The notes under the pieces: model-generated | What the model saw: only the letters and a program-made list of their open reading frames with translations | Told to the model about the DNA's origin: nothing | Databases searched by the model: none | Program-made: the position numbers and the translations under genes | Shown here: one piece after another, positions 34,622 through 45,267 of the stretch | How the letters are laid out: each line of letters opens with the position of its first letter | Position numbering within the stretch: the first letter of the stretch is position 1 | NCBI RefSeq assembly: GCF_000002425.4 | Contig: NC_037273.1 | Coordinates: 7,542,365 to 7,606,364 of the forward strand | From: Physcomitrium patens | Taxonomy: Eukaryota > Streptophyta > Bryopsida > Funariales > Funariaceae | DNA length: 64,000 bases | Reading direction: 5' to 3'

Positions 34622-35128
34622 TCTAAGCTACGCAGTAGAGAAAGATATTCACGCTATGCCATTGTACGATATGATCACACATTCATGAATTATCAAGCAT
34701 TTTCATACCTAATTATTGCGGGCTGTGGACTCACTACATTTGCATGTAAAAGGAAGGTAGTGCAGACGACAATATGATTTACTGAAAGTCAATTTTCCAG
34801 TACTATTTTCAGAAATACCGCCAATGTGTAGAAACGTGGAATTCAAATCTAAACTCATTTTTTGATTTGACAATACTGTACTGGAGAGCTTCGTTGTCTT
34901 CGGGGTTGTGAATAACGACCTCCGTCACTTCACATGTTCTACCCCATCGACAGTGACTCACACTCGCAACTAGCGCTCATCTTAGGAAATAAAAGTGCAA
35001 CATTTTATGTGAGCAATCCTAAAAGTCCAGAAAACGGATTCATTTGAAATCAAAACTTGGCTGACCATCTCAGCGACGTCGTTTACTTACACTCTGCACA
35101 TACTACCAACAATATTTGCCTAGTTCAA
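34622..35128. other. Intergenic region between convergent 3' ends
   Basis: About 500 bp that must hold both 3' UTRs. No other feature is seen. Confidence 0.6.
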
Positions 35129-36617
35129 TCAACTAAATCTGATTTCCAGTTCTGCTTCCCCTGAGTCATCCTCCACCTGCCACAGAATCACATATTATCA
35201 ATATCAGGTGCTGAATTTGTTAACCTTTCTTCCGCACCAGTTTGTCCGCTCCGAGTATTATCAGTTGTTATTGCAAACTTGATGGTGACAGGGAACGAAG
35301 GATATGAATTAAAAAATGAAGATGAAAATTTTGAAGGATGAGATGCTCCTTGTAGAGAGTATGTGCAAGAAAAGCACCGATAGCAACTATACCTCGGGGA
35401 TTTCGGCGCCAGGTTGCTTGAGAAGCCATCCTGAATCTTCAAGGACAGACCACATGGAGTAGAAGGCTTTCTTGTAAGGCCCTTCCAACTCTTCACACTG
35501 CGGGTAAATCTACACTTGCACCCCAACAGTCATCAAAGTTACAAATAAATATATAAATAATATGGAAATTAAAGAAAGTTGCAACGGAGAGGCAGTTCGA
35601 CAGCTAAGGGCATTTCTCGAATGAGAGTTGAGGGGTTTAGATTTTGTGAACGGACCATTACGACTGTTACGTTGATTGTTGAAAAGATTGATTGTTGAAG
35701 ACGTCTTTGTTTCTTACCTCGTGATCAAGCATGCCTCTGAGAATCAACAGGAAGCGCGCCGCTTCTAATTGATCATTTTGAACTAAAAACTCCCCCACGT
35801 GATCCACCTTATCTTTGAAATTTTCCAGCATTTTGTCATCTTCCGCCAACATAACCTTCAATGCCTCTGTTACCGTCTGCAACCATAAAAATGTCGAGGA
35901 GGCAAGTACCTCCAGTGAGAAAATGAAGCGGTGGAATAAGTTTCAAGTTTCACAGCCAAACTTCAACTTTCGAGCTCAACATCCCATGTGGAAGTAATCC
36001 CATTTCCATAACAATCATCTTATAAACATACAATCCCTAAAATGATTAACCCTAATCCATTGGCGCAGCAGCAACCCATAGTGCTAAATTCACAGTGTCG
36101 CAGCAACAACACTGGTCAGTAGTGGAATAACACTCTGACACTCTCTCATGAAAGACCACTCGTTCTGGTTTGAAGAGCCGCAAGAACCCCGCATTGCCAC
36201 TCTTTAAAGATTTGACGGCAATGAAATTCTCGCAGACATGACTACCATGTCTCCATTCTATTCACAAATTTCACAAAATTGAACTCACGATTCGTAGGGG
36301 AATGTAGACATTACTTCATTTAGACCCGCCCGGAGGTCTTCATCATCGAGCACATCCGGATCAGTTTCCACAGTGCTGGTCGACTTCCGCCGCGCTCCGC
36401 AAGGCCATGACGACAACCTCTGAACACGAGGCCGTAGCATCGACACATCCCTACAACATTCAACACTAACACGACCGATGGAACGGGCAGAATCTGAAAC
36501 ACCCACAGACCTCAAAATTCCCACTTCGCAACAACTATTCCTGCCATAAGTGGCGCTCATCCTTGAAGACCCAAGTGAGAGGGACGCCGAGAATGAGCTG
36601 CTACATAACGCTGCCAT
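35129..36617 (-). CDS. Conserved-looking protein of unknown function, probably plastid-targeted
   Basis: Four exons on the minus strand: 36617-36315, 35876-35718, 35509-35393 and 35176-35129, all GT-AG and phase 0, giving 208 residues. The first 70 or so residues (MAALCSSSFSASLSLGSSRMSATYGRN...) are rich in Ser, Ala and Arg and resemble a chloroplast transit peptide. The rest is acidic and helical, with TVTEALKVMLAEDDKMLENF, VDHVGEFLVQNDQLEAARFLL, YPQCEELEGPYKKAFYSMWSVLEDSGWLLKQPG and an acidic tail EDDSGEAELEIRFS. I do not recognise the family. The donor after exon 1 was placed at GTAATG because the nearby GTGAGT would put exon 2 out of frame. Its 3' end faces the RsmG gene. Confidence 0.75.
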
Positions 36618-37430
36618 TGTGTAGTAGTCCTCCTTAATCCGACCCCTCCCTCCCTCCCTCAACAAACACTCCCCAGCCTCAACCACATAAATGTTTCGAA
36701 ACCAACCAAAAAAAAAATCCGCAAAAACCCTAAAACTAGAATCAATAGCGAATGACGACTAACTACCAGAAGATGGCAGCAGCAATCTGAACAGGTCGCG
36801 CGTGACGAAGCTCCACAGCCAACAAATTCATGGCTAAGGCTCTCTGGGCAACCCATCGGCTTCGGAGAGAGCGCCAAAGCTGCAAGCCGCGAGAAGTCTA
36901 TACCCGGCGAGAAACTTGGTCTCCCGGGTATCTAAACCGAAGTGGAATATGTCGAGAATATTTGGTGTACAGTGTGAAGAATATGCAGTGAAATTGTGGT
37001 ACCCTTTGGAGGTGGCTCAATGAAACCTTTATGCTACTCTCTTTTGTTTCTTACTCCCAAAGTTGTCCCACAATGTACCCATAATTGATAAGCAATGACG
37101 ATAATAATTGTGGGTGAATCTACCTTTGTGTGAGTATAAGGTTGGCCCTTGTGCCCATTATTGTCATCTTTTCGTCCCCCACGTATTTTGTAGAGATATC
37201 AAAACACTATTTAAAAAAATATTTTGCTTTTATAGTGGATCGTTTCATTGTAGAATGGTATTTTGTGCTAAATTTTGTTGGTTGGGCATTGAAACGGATG
37301 GAAAAGGAGCATTCACAATTTTTTATCCGTTTTTGCACGAAGCTCTCATGTCATGGTAAACATTGCTGTGTGGAACCTTCTGTGAGATTTAATGGAATAA
37401 TTCAATGGAATAAAAATGGTTTCTTTTTTG
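36618..37430. promoter_or_regulatory. 5' leader and upstream region of the 35129-36617 gene
   Basis: GC-balanced to about 36960 with CT-rich tracts just upstream of the start codon (plus-strand CCTCCCTCCCTC near 36647-36659 reads GA-rich on the gene strand). AT-rich sequence begins beyond that. No second gene is recognised. Confidence 0.4.
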
Positions 37431-37454
37431 AGTTCGAAACTTTAAAATAGAGGT

Positions 37455-37516
37455 TATATATATATATATATATAGATAGATAGATAGATATATAGTAGTA
37501 GTAGTAGTAGTAGTAG
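37455..37516. repeat. Compound TA / GATA / TAG microsatellite
   Basis: Adjacent TA, GATA and TAG runs. Confidence 0.9.
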
Positions 37517-38217
37517 AGATTGTGGTTTAATAATAAAGATGTGTTGGAATCATTTGGTTTGAGCTATTTTAAAACAGTTATTGTTGGATTTTACAAAATA
37601 ATTACATTGTTATTTATCTAAAAATTCGTAACTTTTCTTTTGGTCTATTAGATAGGTCAAATTGTTGAATAAAATATTATAAATGTTTTTATATTTTTAA
37701 GCTTTTTGTCTAAAAACTTCACTCAATGTAACATAAATGCTATAAAATTATAAAAATAATAATATTAATTCTATCTTTTATGTTTAATAAATATAAATAT
37801 AAATATAAATATGAATAAATTAAAAGTTTGTGGTACAATTTGAAAGAATTGTCCTTGAATTCAAGCAATTGCCAAAGATAACACTACAAATAATAATTCA
37901 ATCAATAATGATAAACACTTAAAATAAATATGAAACACACATGCACATTATTATTTTTTAAATATTATGATGATAGAAACCAAAAAAGATGATTCAAAAC
38001 CTTGTATAGAAGCATGTTCTGAGTTTAATAAACATAAAGAATAAAAAGAAAAAAACATTAAATAAAAATAATATACATCAACAAAGTAACACACATTATG
38101 TCAAATTATATTAAATTGAATCATGTACTATATTGATAAAAATGACGTTTTATTTTTCTATTTTTATTGCAGTTTGAATGACAATTTTTGCATAAAAATC
38201 AATAAAGTTCATTTGAC

Positions 38218-38255
<38 letters not shown>

Positions 38256-38256
38256 A
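38218..38256. repeat. Compound TA / CA microsatellite
   Basis: A TA run passing directly into a CA run. Confidence 0.9.
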
Positions 38257-39145
38257 ACATATATACATTAAGAATATTTAATAATATCCACAACAAGGTA
38301 AAAGCACAATAAATTGAATATATAACTGTTTTAAAAAGCACTCATTTATTTATTTATTTATTTATTGTATAATCTTCTAAAGCAAGCAAAAGCAAGAAGT
38401 GGCATATATTCGAAAGACACCAAATAATCTTATGATTTGACAATCATCATCCAATACATCAAAAAAGTTTTTTTTACATATGCTATGTGACAAAAACTCC
38501 ACACAAAAGATAGTTTTTGTACAAAAATCAAACGTTACAAGTTATCTGTAAAAGTATAATAAATTGGTGTTCTTTAAATACAAAAATTCATCTTTGAAAA
38601 TAAAAAATTTAGCATAAACTCTTGCTTTTGGTTCTTAAAGTAAAATCATTCTTTTGTATCAGAAACCCAAATTAAGACTGGATTGAGTTTAAATTTACGT
38701 TCAGATTTACAAAAATTATAATTTACATGATGATCCATCATTAATGAAATCTACATGTATTTATCGAATTTCAAAATCATTTGAATGTAATCATGTATTA
38801 GTATAAAGTAAAGTAAAAAAAAAAAAAAATGGACTTGGATATCATTGAAGTGCAAATTTAATAATACTGCACTAGAAGGGGTTAAGGAACACTGTAGTAA
38901 AAAAATTACAAAGTTTTTGCATTGTTAAAAAAACATGATTATAAAACCCTAAAAAACTCAACAAAACATACATATAAAACAGAAAGTTTGATAGTTTGTG
39001 TAAATAAGTTATCAAAATCAATATGGAGCACAACACAAATGTTGTGTGCATCAATATTTATAACCATCCTATATTAATTTAAAAAATTTACCAGATACAT
39101 ATACATATACAAAATGTGCACCTTATGAATAAAATAAATATTATC

Positions 39146-39147
<2 letters not shown>

Positions 39148-39177
<30 letters not shown>
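39148..39177. repeat. TA microsatellite
   Basis: About 15 TA units. Confidence 0.9.
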
Positions 39178-39179
<2 letters not shown>

Positions 39180-39968
39180 TTTGTAATGTGTCATTTTTAT
39201 TTTATATTATTTTTAATATTATAACGTAATTTTTATTTAGTCTTCTGTAAATCGTATTGAATCGATGATGTGGTTTGACTAATTATAGATTATAAAATTT
39301 CACTCTTTTATTCAAGTAACAAAATCAGTATAATATATACATTGTGTATGTATGTAGGCATAGAAGCAAATATAAATTATAAAATAGTAATATTTTTACA
39401 TGTTTACTATGTTTAAAAGAATATACTTTTCGCATGGAATTTTGTTATTGCTTGTACACATATGAAATGCACGTAATCAGCACAAGAAGCACTGAAATCA
39501 ACAACTGAAAATCCCAAAACACAAATGATTATTGTTGTTCTTTAAAAGGCATGCTACAATGTCTAATTTTTTTGAAACGAATGACCAAAGTAAATGAAAT
39601 CATTGGAGGGGAAATATCCACAGATGGCAAAAATAGAGTGACTGAAGTACCCCTGCCATATGTTATTATTAAACCTTTCTTTTTACAAAAATACTTTATT
39701 ACTTTTATTTTCTGAACTGATTTCGTAAGTCTAACTTTGTACAAGAATCCACAGAATTTGCACAAGAGTGCTTTAAAACATTATTTTCCTCAATATTGCC
39801 ACCACAACAAAAATGTACTACAACAAGCAAGCAGTTCAACATAAAAGGATGAAAAAAGTTGACACCCAGGTATCAATTCACAGTATACAATGGCTTTATC
39901 ATCATCAACAAGTCATGTGTTCCAGTGTGAAGTGATATGTATTATATTATTCTCTTCGCACGCGCACA

Positions 39969-40016
39969 AACACACACACACACACACACAAAATCAATAT
40001 ATATATATATATATAT
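39969..40016. repeat. CA and AT microsatellites
   Basis: A CA run (39969-39990) and an AT run (39998-40016) with a short spacer. Confidence 0.9.
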
Positions 40017-40100
40017 GAGGAATAACTTTAAACTTTATAGTCGGTGCTGCAGAATGTGCCATCTTTGGCTTTTGATAGACACCATGTCGGAGCATCGTGC

Positions 40101-43065
40101 GTTTATAACCTGCAATGACATCGACTGCGTATAACTCTCATTTTGAGAGCAACAATCCAAAGTTAGATGGGGGCGGAGCATTGCCTGGGCAGCAGATGAG
40201 ATCAATCACACTGAATCCAGTAGCTTCGGGTAAGTTGTCTATGAACTGAGTGAGTGACTGAGTGTGTGTGAGTGTGGGTGTGAAGAGTGCTAGTTGGGAT
40301 TTATCTATGACAAAGGGCTGAATCTAGTTTTTCTTCAGAGTAATTCCAGAGAGGAAGCACTCGTTTCGGTAAGTGGAGTGAAAGAGCAGGAAATGAAAGA
40401 CCCAACTCAAGTCCGTCAACCAGTGAATATTTTACTCGTTAATGCTTCATAGTTGCTTGCAAAGTCCACAATCTGTCAACAGAAGCTGTGAACTTTCGGT
40501 CAGCCTTCATCAAGGCTCGAAAATTGTGCACCGAAGTTTGTTACGAGCTCCAGTAAAGTTGTCAGAACAGCTTCGCGAAAAATCACCCCGAGCCACCAAG
40601 TACAAACCATTTTCGTTTTGTGGGTATCGAGGATCGTAGCGAACTGCACACGGGAGTGTAGTAAAGTTCCGGGAGATAAGCAGTAGATATGTAGAGCAAA
40701 ACTCACGTGTACATGTTCGGAGACAGGGAGTGCAGGGTGTGCGTTGGTCAAAGAATACTGCTTTTGTTCTGCGGTGGCGGAGCCAGCCACCTCCACGGCA
40801 GCCGTGAAGTTTAGCCTCTCTGCTTGCCGTTCCCGCATTTTTCATGATTCATTGGTCTCTTGTACTTCCTACGTTGCCTGACTCCCCCTGGAGCTCACGA
40901 CCAGTCGCCGTGCAGATCCTCATCACTCCCCATCATAGCCTTTGTTCTCACTAGCTCCGGAAGCTTGTACGCACAGTCCTGGTGATTTGGAGCACATGTG
41001 TCGAGTCGAATCGAGTCGAGGTTCAACTAGCTCCAGCTTCGTCTGTGAGTTGGAACAGTAATTGGCTATTGTTTTGGTGTTTGGAGTGTGACGATGGTTT
41101 AGACCGGGGAAGATTTGAGTGGTGTAGGGGTTGCAGTTGCGGGTATCTGTGCTCGGCGGGGATTGAGTTGGTTGGAAGAAAATGTAGAGTGTGGCGACTG
41201 TGGTTTAACTTTGCTGGCGGTTTCGGCGACATTTATTAGTGGGGGTTTTTGTTAAAAAGGGGTTCGCGAATTCGTGTGGAGGAATTTCAGGTGAAGAGTG
41301 CTTGTGCGACATTGTGTGCGTCTACGATCGCGTTACGCGTGACGCAGCAGTCGGAGACACGGTTTGCGGCTGCTGAATGCAGGAAGGGTGAGCTGTGGGC
41401 TGCTTTCCAACTTTGAGAGAATCTCAACCAAGTTCACTGGTAGTCTTCTAAGGCGATAATATTTTTCGGTTCAAGCAAAGATGATTGTCCTGCTAATCGT
41501 CTCATTTTGATTCAGATGTGGCTTTTCGTTGTGAAACCTGCCGTCGATACCCGCTAGTTATGCTGGTATTTCACGGAGTAGTATCTTTCGGTCGGAGATA
41601 TACCTCAATCCTAATGCTGCAGTTCTTCATTCTTCTCCAATTGTTTGTCGTGTTGGTAAAGTTTACAACCTGTTTTCCTTGAGGAACCTCCGAACCTTGC
41701 GTGGATTACGAAATCGCATTCTGGTGATCAGCATATCTAATTGTCCTCTACAAGTTGATAACGGTTTACAGCGAAAGAGTTAGCTACATTGTGACATGAA
41801 TAGTTTAGACACCTTGTAATGGAAGCCGAGGAACTCGGTGGTTCAGAGACAGAGCAGTGTTACTAGTTTGCTGTGCGGATCACGGGGATGTAGGTGGGAA
41901 GCGCACCCTTTTGAAATTCAAGTTGATATCGAAGTGGTTTTTTATTTATTTTAAATTACACATAATTCCTGCATTGCTATGATTACATCGTCTTCACTTT
42001 CTGAGACATGTTCGATAAAGAGGTTCTAGGACATTACCCATTAGTATTTCGCATGGCTTGTGCTTTTCACTTTTTCGATTCTGCTTGGTTGGATGTTATA
42101 TTTCATACTGCATTATGGGTAGTTTATTTAAGCTACATAGTATACTCTGCGGTCTGTACTGTCTTTATCCTCTTGTTTCATAGATGTTTCACGCATTTGG
42201 TAACTTTTTCCACTTGTTTTTGTTGCTTCTGTACCTCAGAGCAGCTTTTGACCTGCTTGTCACATTTCTGTACCTGAGAGTTCCTCCTTACCTGCTTGTC
42301 ATGCTTCTTTACTTGAGGCTGTCTCTTACAGCAGTCATATTACGTAAGTTCTACAGTGTCTCTTAGTCATTTGCAAGCTGAGAAATATGTTGCAGATATT
42401 TATAATGAGCATTCAGTGATGCGTCCTTTCAAAGCCACTCGGTAGATTTTCTGTAATGAATACTTCTGGTGTCTTATGTTACTTGTACATCAAGTGGTGA
42501 TATAAATACAGAAGTCTCAGATCGGATATAAAGGGAATAGGTGATGCTCCCTCGGAAACCTGCGTGTGGATTCCAGTTATTAAGCGCTTCTAAAGGTTAA
42601 CAGAACCCCTGGTGGGTATTTTCAGTGACTTCTCATTTCCTCATCCCCTGCACTTTTAGTCATGAATTCCACGAGGTAAAGCATAATCATATCATACCCT
42701 TAGCAGGTGATTTTCTGTTACCTCCAAATACGACCCCCTATATCCGGATTGTTTTTTAAAGAATTTCGTGTATCAAACACTTACTCAATGAATATATGAG
42801 CAGTTTTCGTTGAAGATTCATGTAAAGGTCATCAACGATGTGGAGTATTCTAGTCAATTGCAGTTATGATCGCTAGACAAAGGGACCTTCCCCTCTTTTT
42901 GGGCGTTGATTCATGTGGATTGAGCTGCAATCTTCCCTCTAGTTTTTGGTACCGCAGGTTTATATTGTGTAGTGCTTCCTTCTGGTCCTTCAATTGCGGC
43001 TTTGCAACATCTTAAGAGTTCACAAGAGTATGTGGATGGTATATAATTGCATTTGATGCAGAAAG
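40101..43065 (+). promoter_or_regulatory. Promoter and long 5' leader region of the IQD gene
   Basis: GC content and CpG density rise from about 40100 and stay gene-like to 43065, yet no protein domain is seen on either strand. Position just upstream of the IQD start suggests promoter, 5' UTR and possibly 5' UTR introns. An 89-codon open frame at 42008-42277 is Cys/Phe-rich and partly built from a roughly 37-bp tandem repeat (about 42225-42325: CTTCTGTACCT / TTTCTGTACCT / CTTCTTTACTT, each followed by a GACCTGCTTGTCA-type block). I do not regard it as a gene. Confidence 0.45.
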
Positions 43066-45267
43066 ATGGGGAAGAAAGGAAAGTGGCTTGCTTCTGTCAA
43101 AAATGCTTTCAAATCTCCAATCAGGGCTGGAGATGATGAAGAATCTGAGTCCAAAGATATGAATCTTTTCGGTGATACACGTCCTGTGGCAGTGGTAATA
43201 TTTGCCGCCTTTCACGCACCATATCTATTTTGAAGTTCCCTAACAAGTGACCGTGGTGCATTTAGGGCCGAAATTGATTGCGAGGATTGCTGTTGAAGAT
43301 TTGCATCCAGTCGAAGAGCAGCTTGAACTTCTAGGTTGTTCTAGAGATATGAATACTCGAGGTTTTCTTGTGCAAGCTTTTTGATCCTCTTTGCATGCTT
43401 CATAATGAGTTCTTTTCTTGTAGATTCCGGACAAGCCAAAACGCAAGGCACGACGGTGGAGTTATGGCAAGGTAGCCCTTTCGGAAGACAAGGAGCCTGA
43501 CATAAAAGAGGTTGTCACCCAAACGGAAACGTCGGTTCAGTCCAATAGCAAATTTACGATGTTCATGTATCCATCTCAAGAGGAATGGGCAGCAGTGATT
43601 GTTCAAACTGCTTTCCGAGGTCACCTGGTATAATTTGGATAAGTCATTCTGCCTGATTATTGTCGTGTTCTCATCAATTCGTTTCGTGGCTGCCAATGTG
43701 TCTTGTTTGATGCACGGATAATGTCTTCAGTGTTCTTGTCTCATACTGCTATGAATTCATTAATGTGCTTGTAGGCAAGAAGAACTTTACGTGCTTTGAG
43801 GGGTTTGGTCAGACTTCAGGCTTTTGTTCGAAGCCGCAGAGTGATGCGGCAGGCAAATACCACAATGAGAACTGTACAAGCCATTACTCGCGTTCAGGGC
43901 AGGCTTAGGACTCATCAAGCTCGTATGTCCGAGGACGGCCTGGCTGTGCAGCATCAGGTGTGGCAGAAGAGCCAGCCAATAATCAGAAAAGAGTCGGTGA
44001 GTGTTTTTCATTGTTTTATCGAAAAGTGTTTTACAGTTCAGACATACATGCATGCCACCAGTCTTAATTTAAAGCTTCTGAGGGCAGTAGAAAAACACAG
44101 AATGTTTATTGTGAGTGCAGTCGTTGATTTCTTGCCCGGAGCATCATATAATCCATTTTCGAATAACCATCAATGTTTTTCAATTCTTAGGAATGGTTGA
44201 CTGAAACGGGTTGGAACGATAGCAATTTAAGCGCTCAGCAGATTGAGGCTAAAGAACAAGAGAGGCAAGTAGCGGCGCTCAAAAGAGAAAGAGCCATGGC
44301 TTACGCACGAACACAGCAGGTGTGTGATTTTAACCCACCTCATTGTTTATTAACTGTTTTTTGCCATCACCCCCCTCCACTCATGATTGGAAATAACTCA
44401 TGCTTCATGGTGCCAACTACATATGCCTCGGAGAATAATAATGTAGAAGTTGCTCATGTCGACAATGTGAACGGCATTATGCAGCAGCTCCGACGGGCAG
44501 GACCAAAGCAGGTCGTACCTCTCTTCATCGAATGCGAACCCGACAAGCCTCACTGGCGTTGGAGCTACGTGGAACGGTGGACAGCAGCAAGACCATGGCA
44601 GAATCGCATGTTTGAGATTCCTCCAGCTTTCAAGGACGTCCCCGATGATCAAACATCCAAGAGTGTTGACGTAAATGCTGCGAGGAAGGTCCCAAAACGC
44701 ATGAGTCTAGCGGTGTCGCCTCAAGTCCGCGCCAGCTGCAACGATTTCGCGAATGCACATCCCAAAGCTCACACGGGTGCGCTTAGAACCTCACAGGTGC
44801 TCAACAGTCGAGGAACACCTCATAGATCCAAGTCCGGAGCCGGCAGTCCAAGAAGCAGATGTAGCAGTGACCATCTCGACGACCGTGGGGGATCCGGAAG
44901 TGAGTTTTCAGCCACAGGTCGGTCCACAGCTAGCATTTTGACGGACCCCAAGGACGGGACGCGCCACAGCAACACGATTCATGTTGGGAATGGTGCCATT
45001 GTTGATGCGGAAGTGGAGCCCCTGCCTACTGTTGCAGGTCACCTCCAACAAACTCAAGGTGTGAAGAACAAGGCCGGTGCTCGGAGTCAGCCCAAGCCGA
45101 GGCTGACTGCACCGGGTGCGTTTAAGACTCCCGCCACCATGAAGCGGCTGACTTATCCCAAAAGGGATCCACGCAACCTCAAACACTCTGCGCAGCCGGA
45201 TCCCAAGTCTGACAAGTCCAGTAGGTCCAAGGGCGGTGTGATTCCTGGCTCTCACCAGCACATCTAA
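43066..45267 (+). CDS. IQD: IQ67-domain (IQD) calmodulin-binding protein
   Basis: Five exons: 43066-43194, 43424-43627, 43775-43996, 44191-44319 and 44485-45267, all GT-AG and all phase 0, giving 488 residues. IQD proteins bind calmodulin without calcium and act as scaffolds at microtubules, plasma membrane or nucleus. The start MGKKGKWLASVKNAFKSP is the typical basic N-terminus. The IQ67 domain spans about residues 98-165, with IQ-type motifs AAVIVQTAFRGHLARR, GLVRLQAFVRSRRV and AITRVQGRLRTHQAR. An intron cuts the first motif after RGHL, as is usual in this family. Downstream are the conserved ERALAYA-like KRERAMAYARTQQ, then EPDKPHWRWSYVERWTAARPWQNR. The C-terminus is basic and Ser/Pro-rich, ending near LTYPKRDPRNLK, which resembles the C-terminal DUF4005. 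Intron 4 has no stop and a length divisible by three. Confidence 0.93.

Larger units (their letters stand above)
37431..40100. other. AT-rich intergenic stretch with microsatellites
   Basis: Low-complexity sequence without a coding domain. It holds TA, GATA and TAG repeats at 37455-37516, TA/CA at 38218-38256, TA at 39148-39177, and CA plus AT at 39969-40016. Confidence 0.6.

Noticed and set aside
40500..40845. Two overlapping minus-strand frames of about 111 codons
   Set aside because: They overlap each other in different frames, resemble no family and lie in the probable IQD promoter.
42008..42277. 89-codon Cys/Phe-rich frame upstream of IQD
   Set aside because: Composition and partial tandem-repeat origin argue against a gene. 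Kept only as a possible upstream frame.
44197..45267. A 356-codon frame as an independent gene
   Set aside because: It is IQD exons 4 and 5 read through intron 4. The start lies inside the IQD exon.
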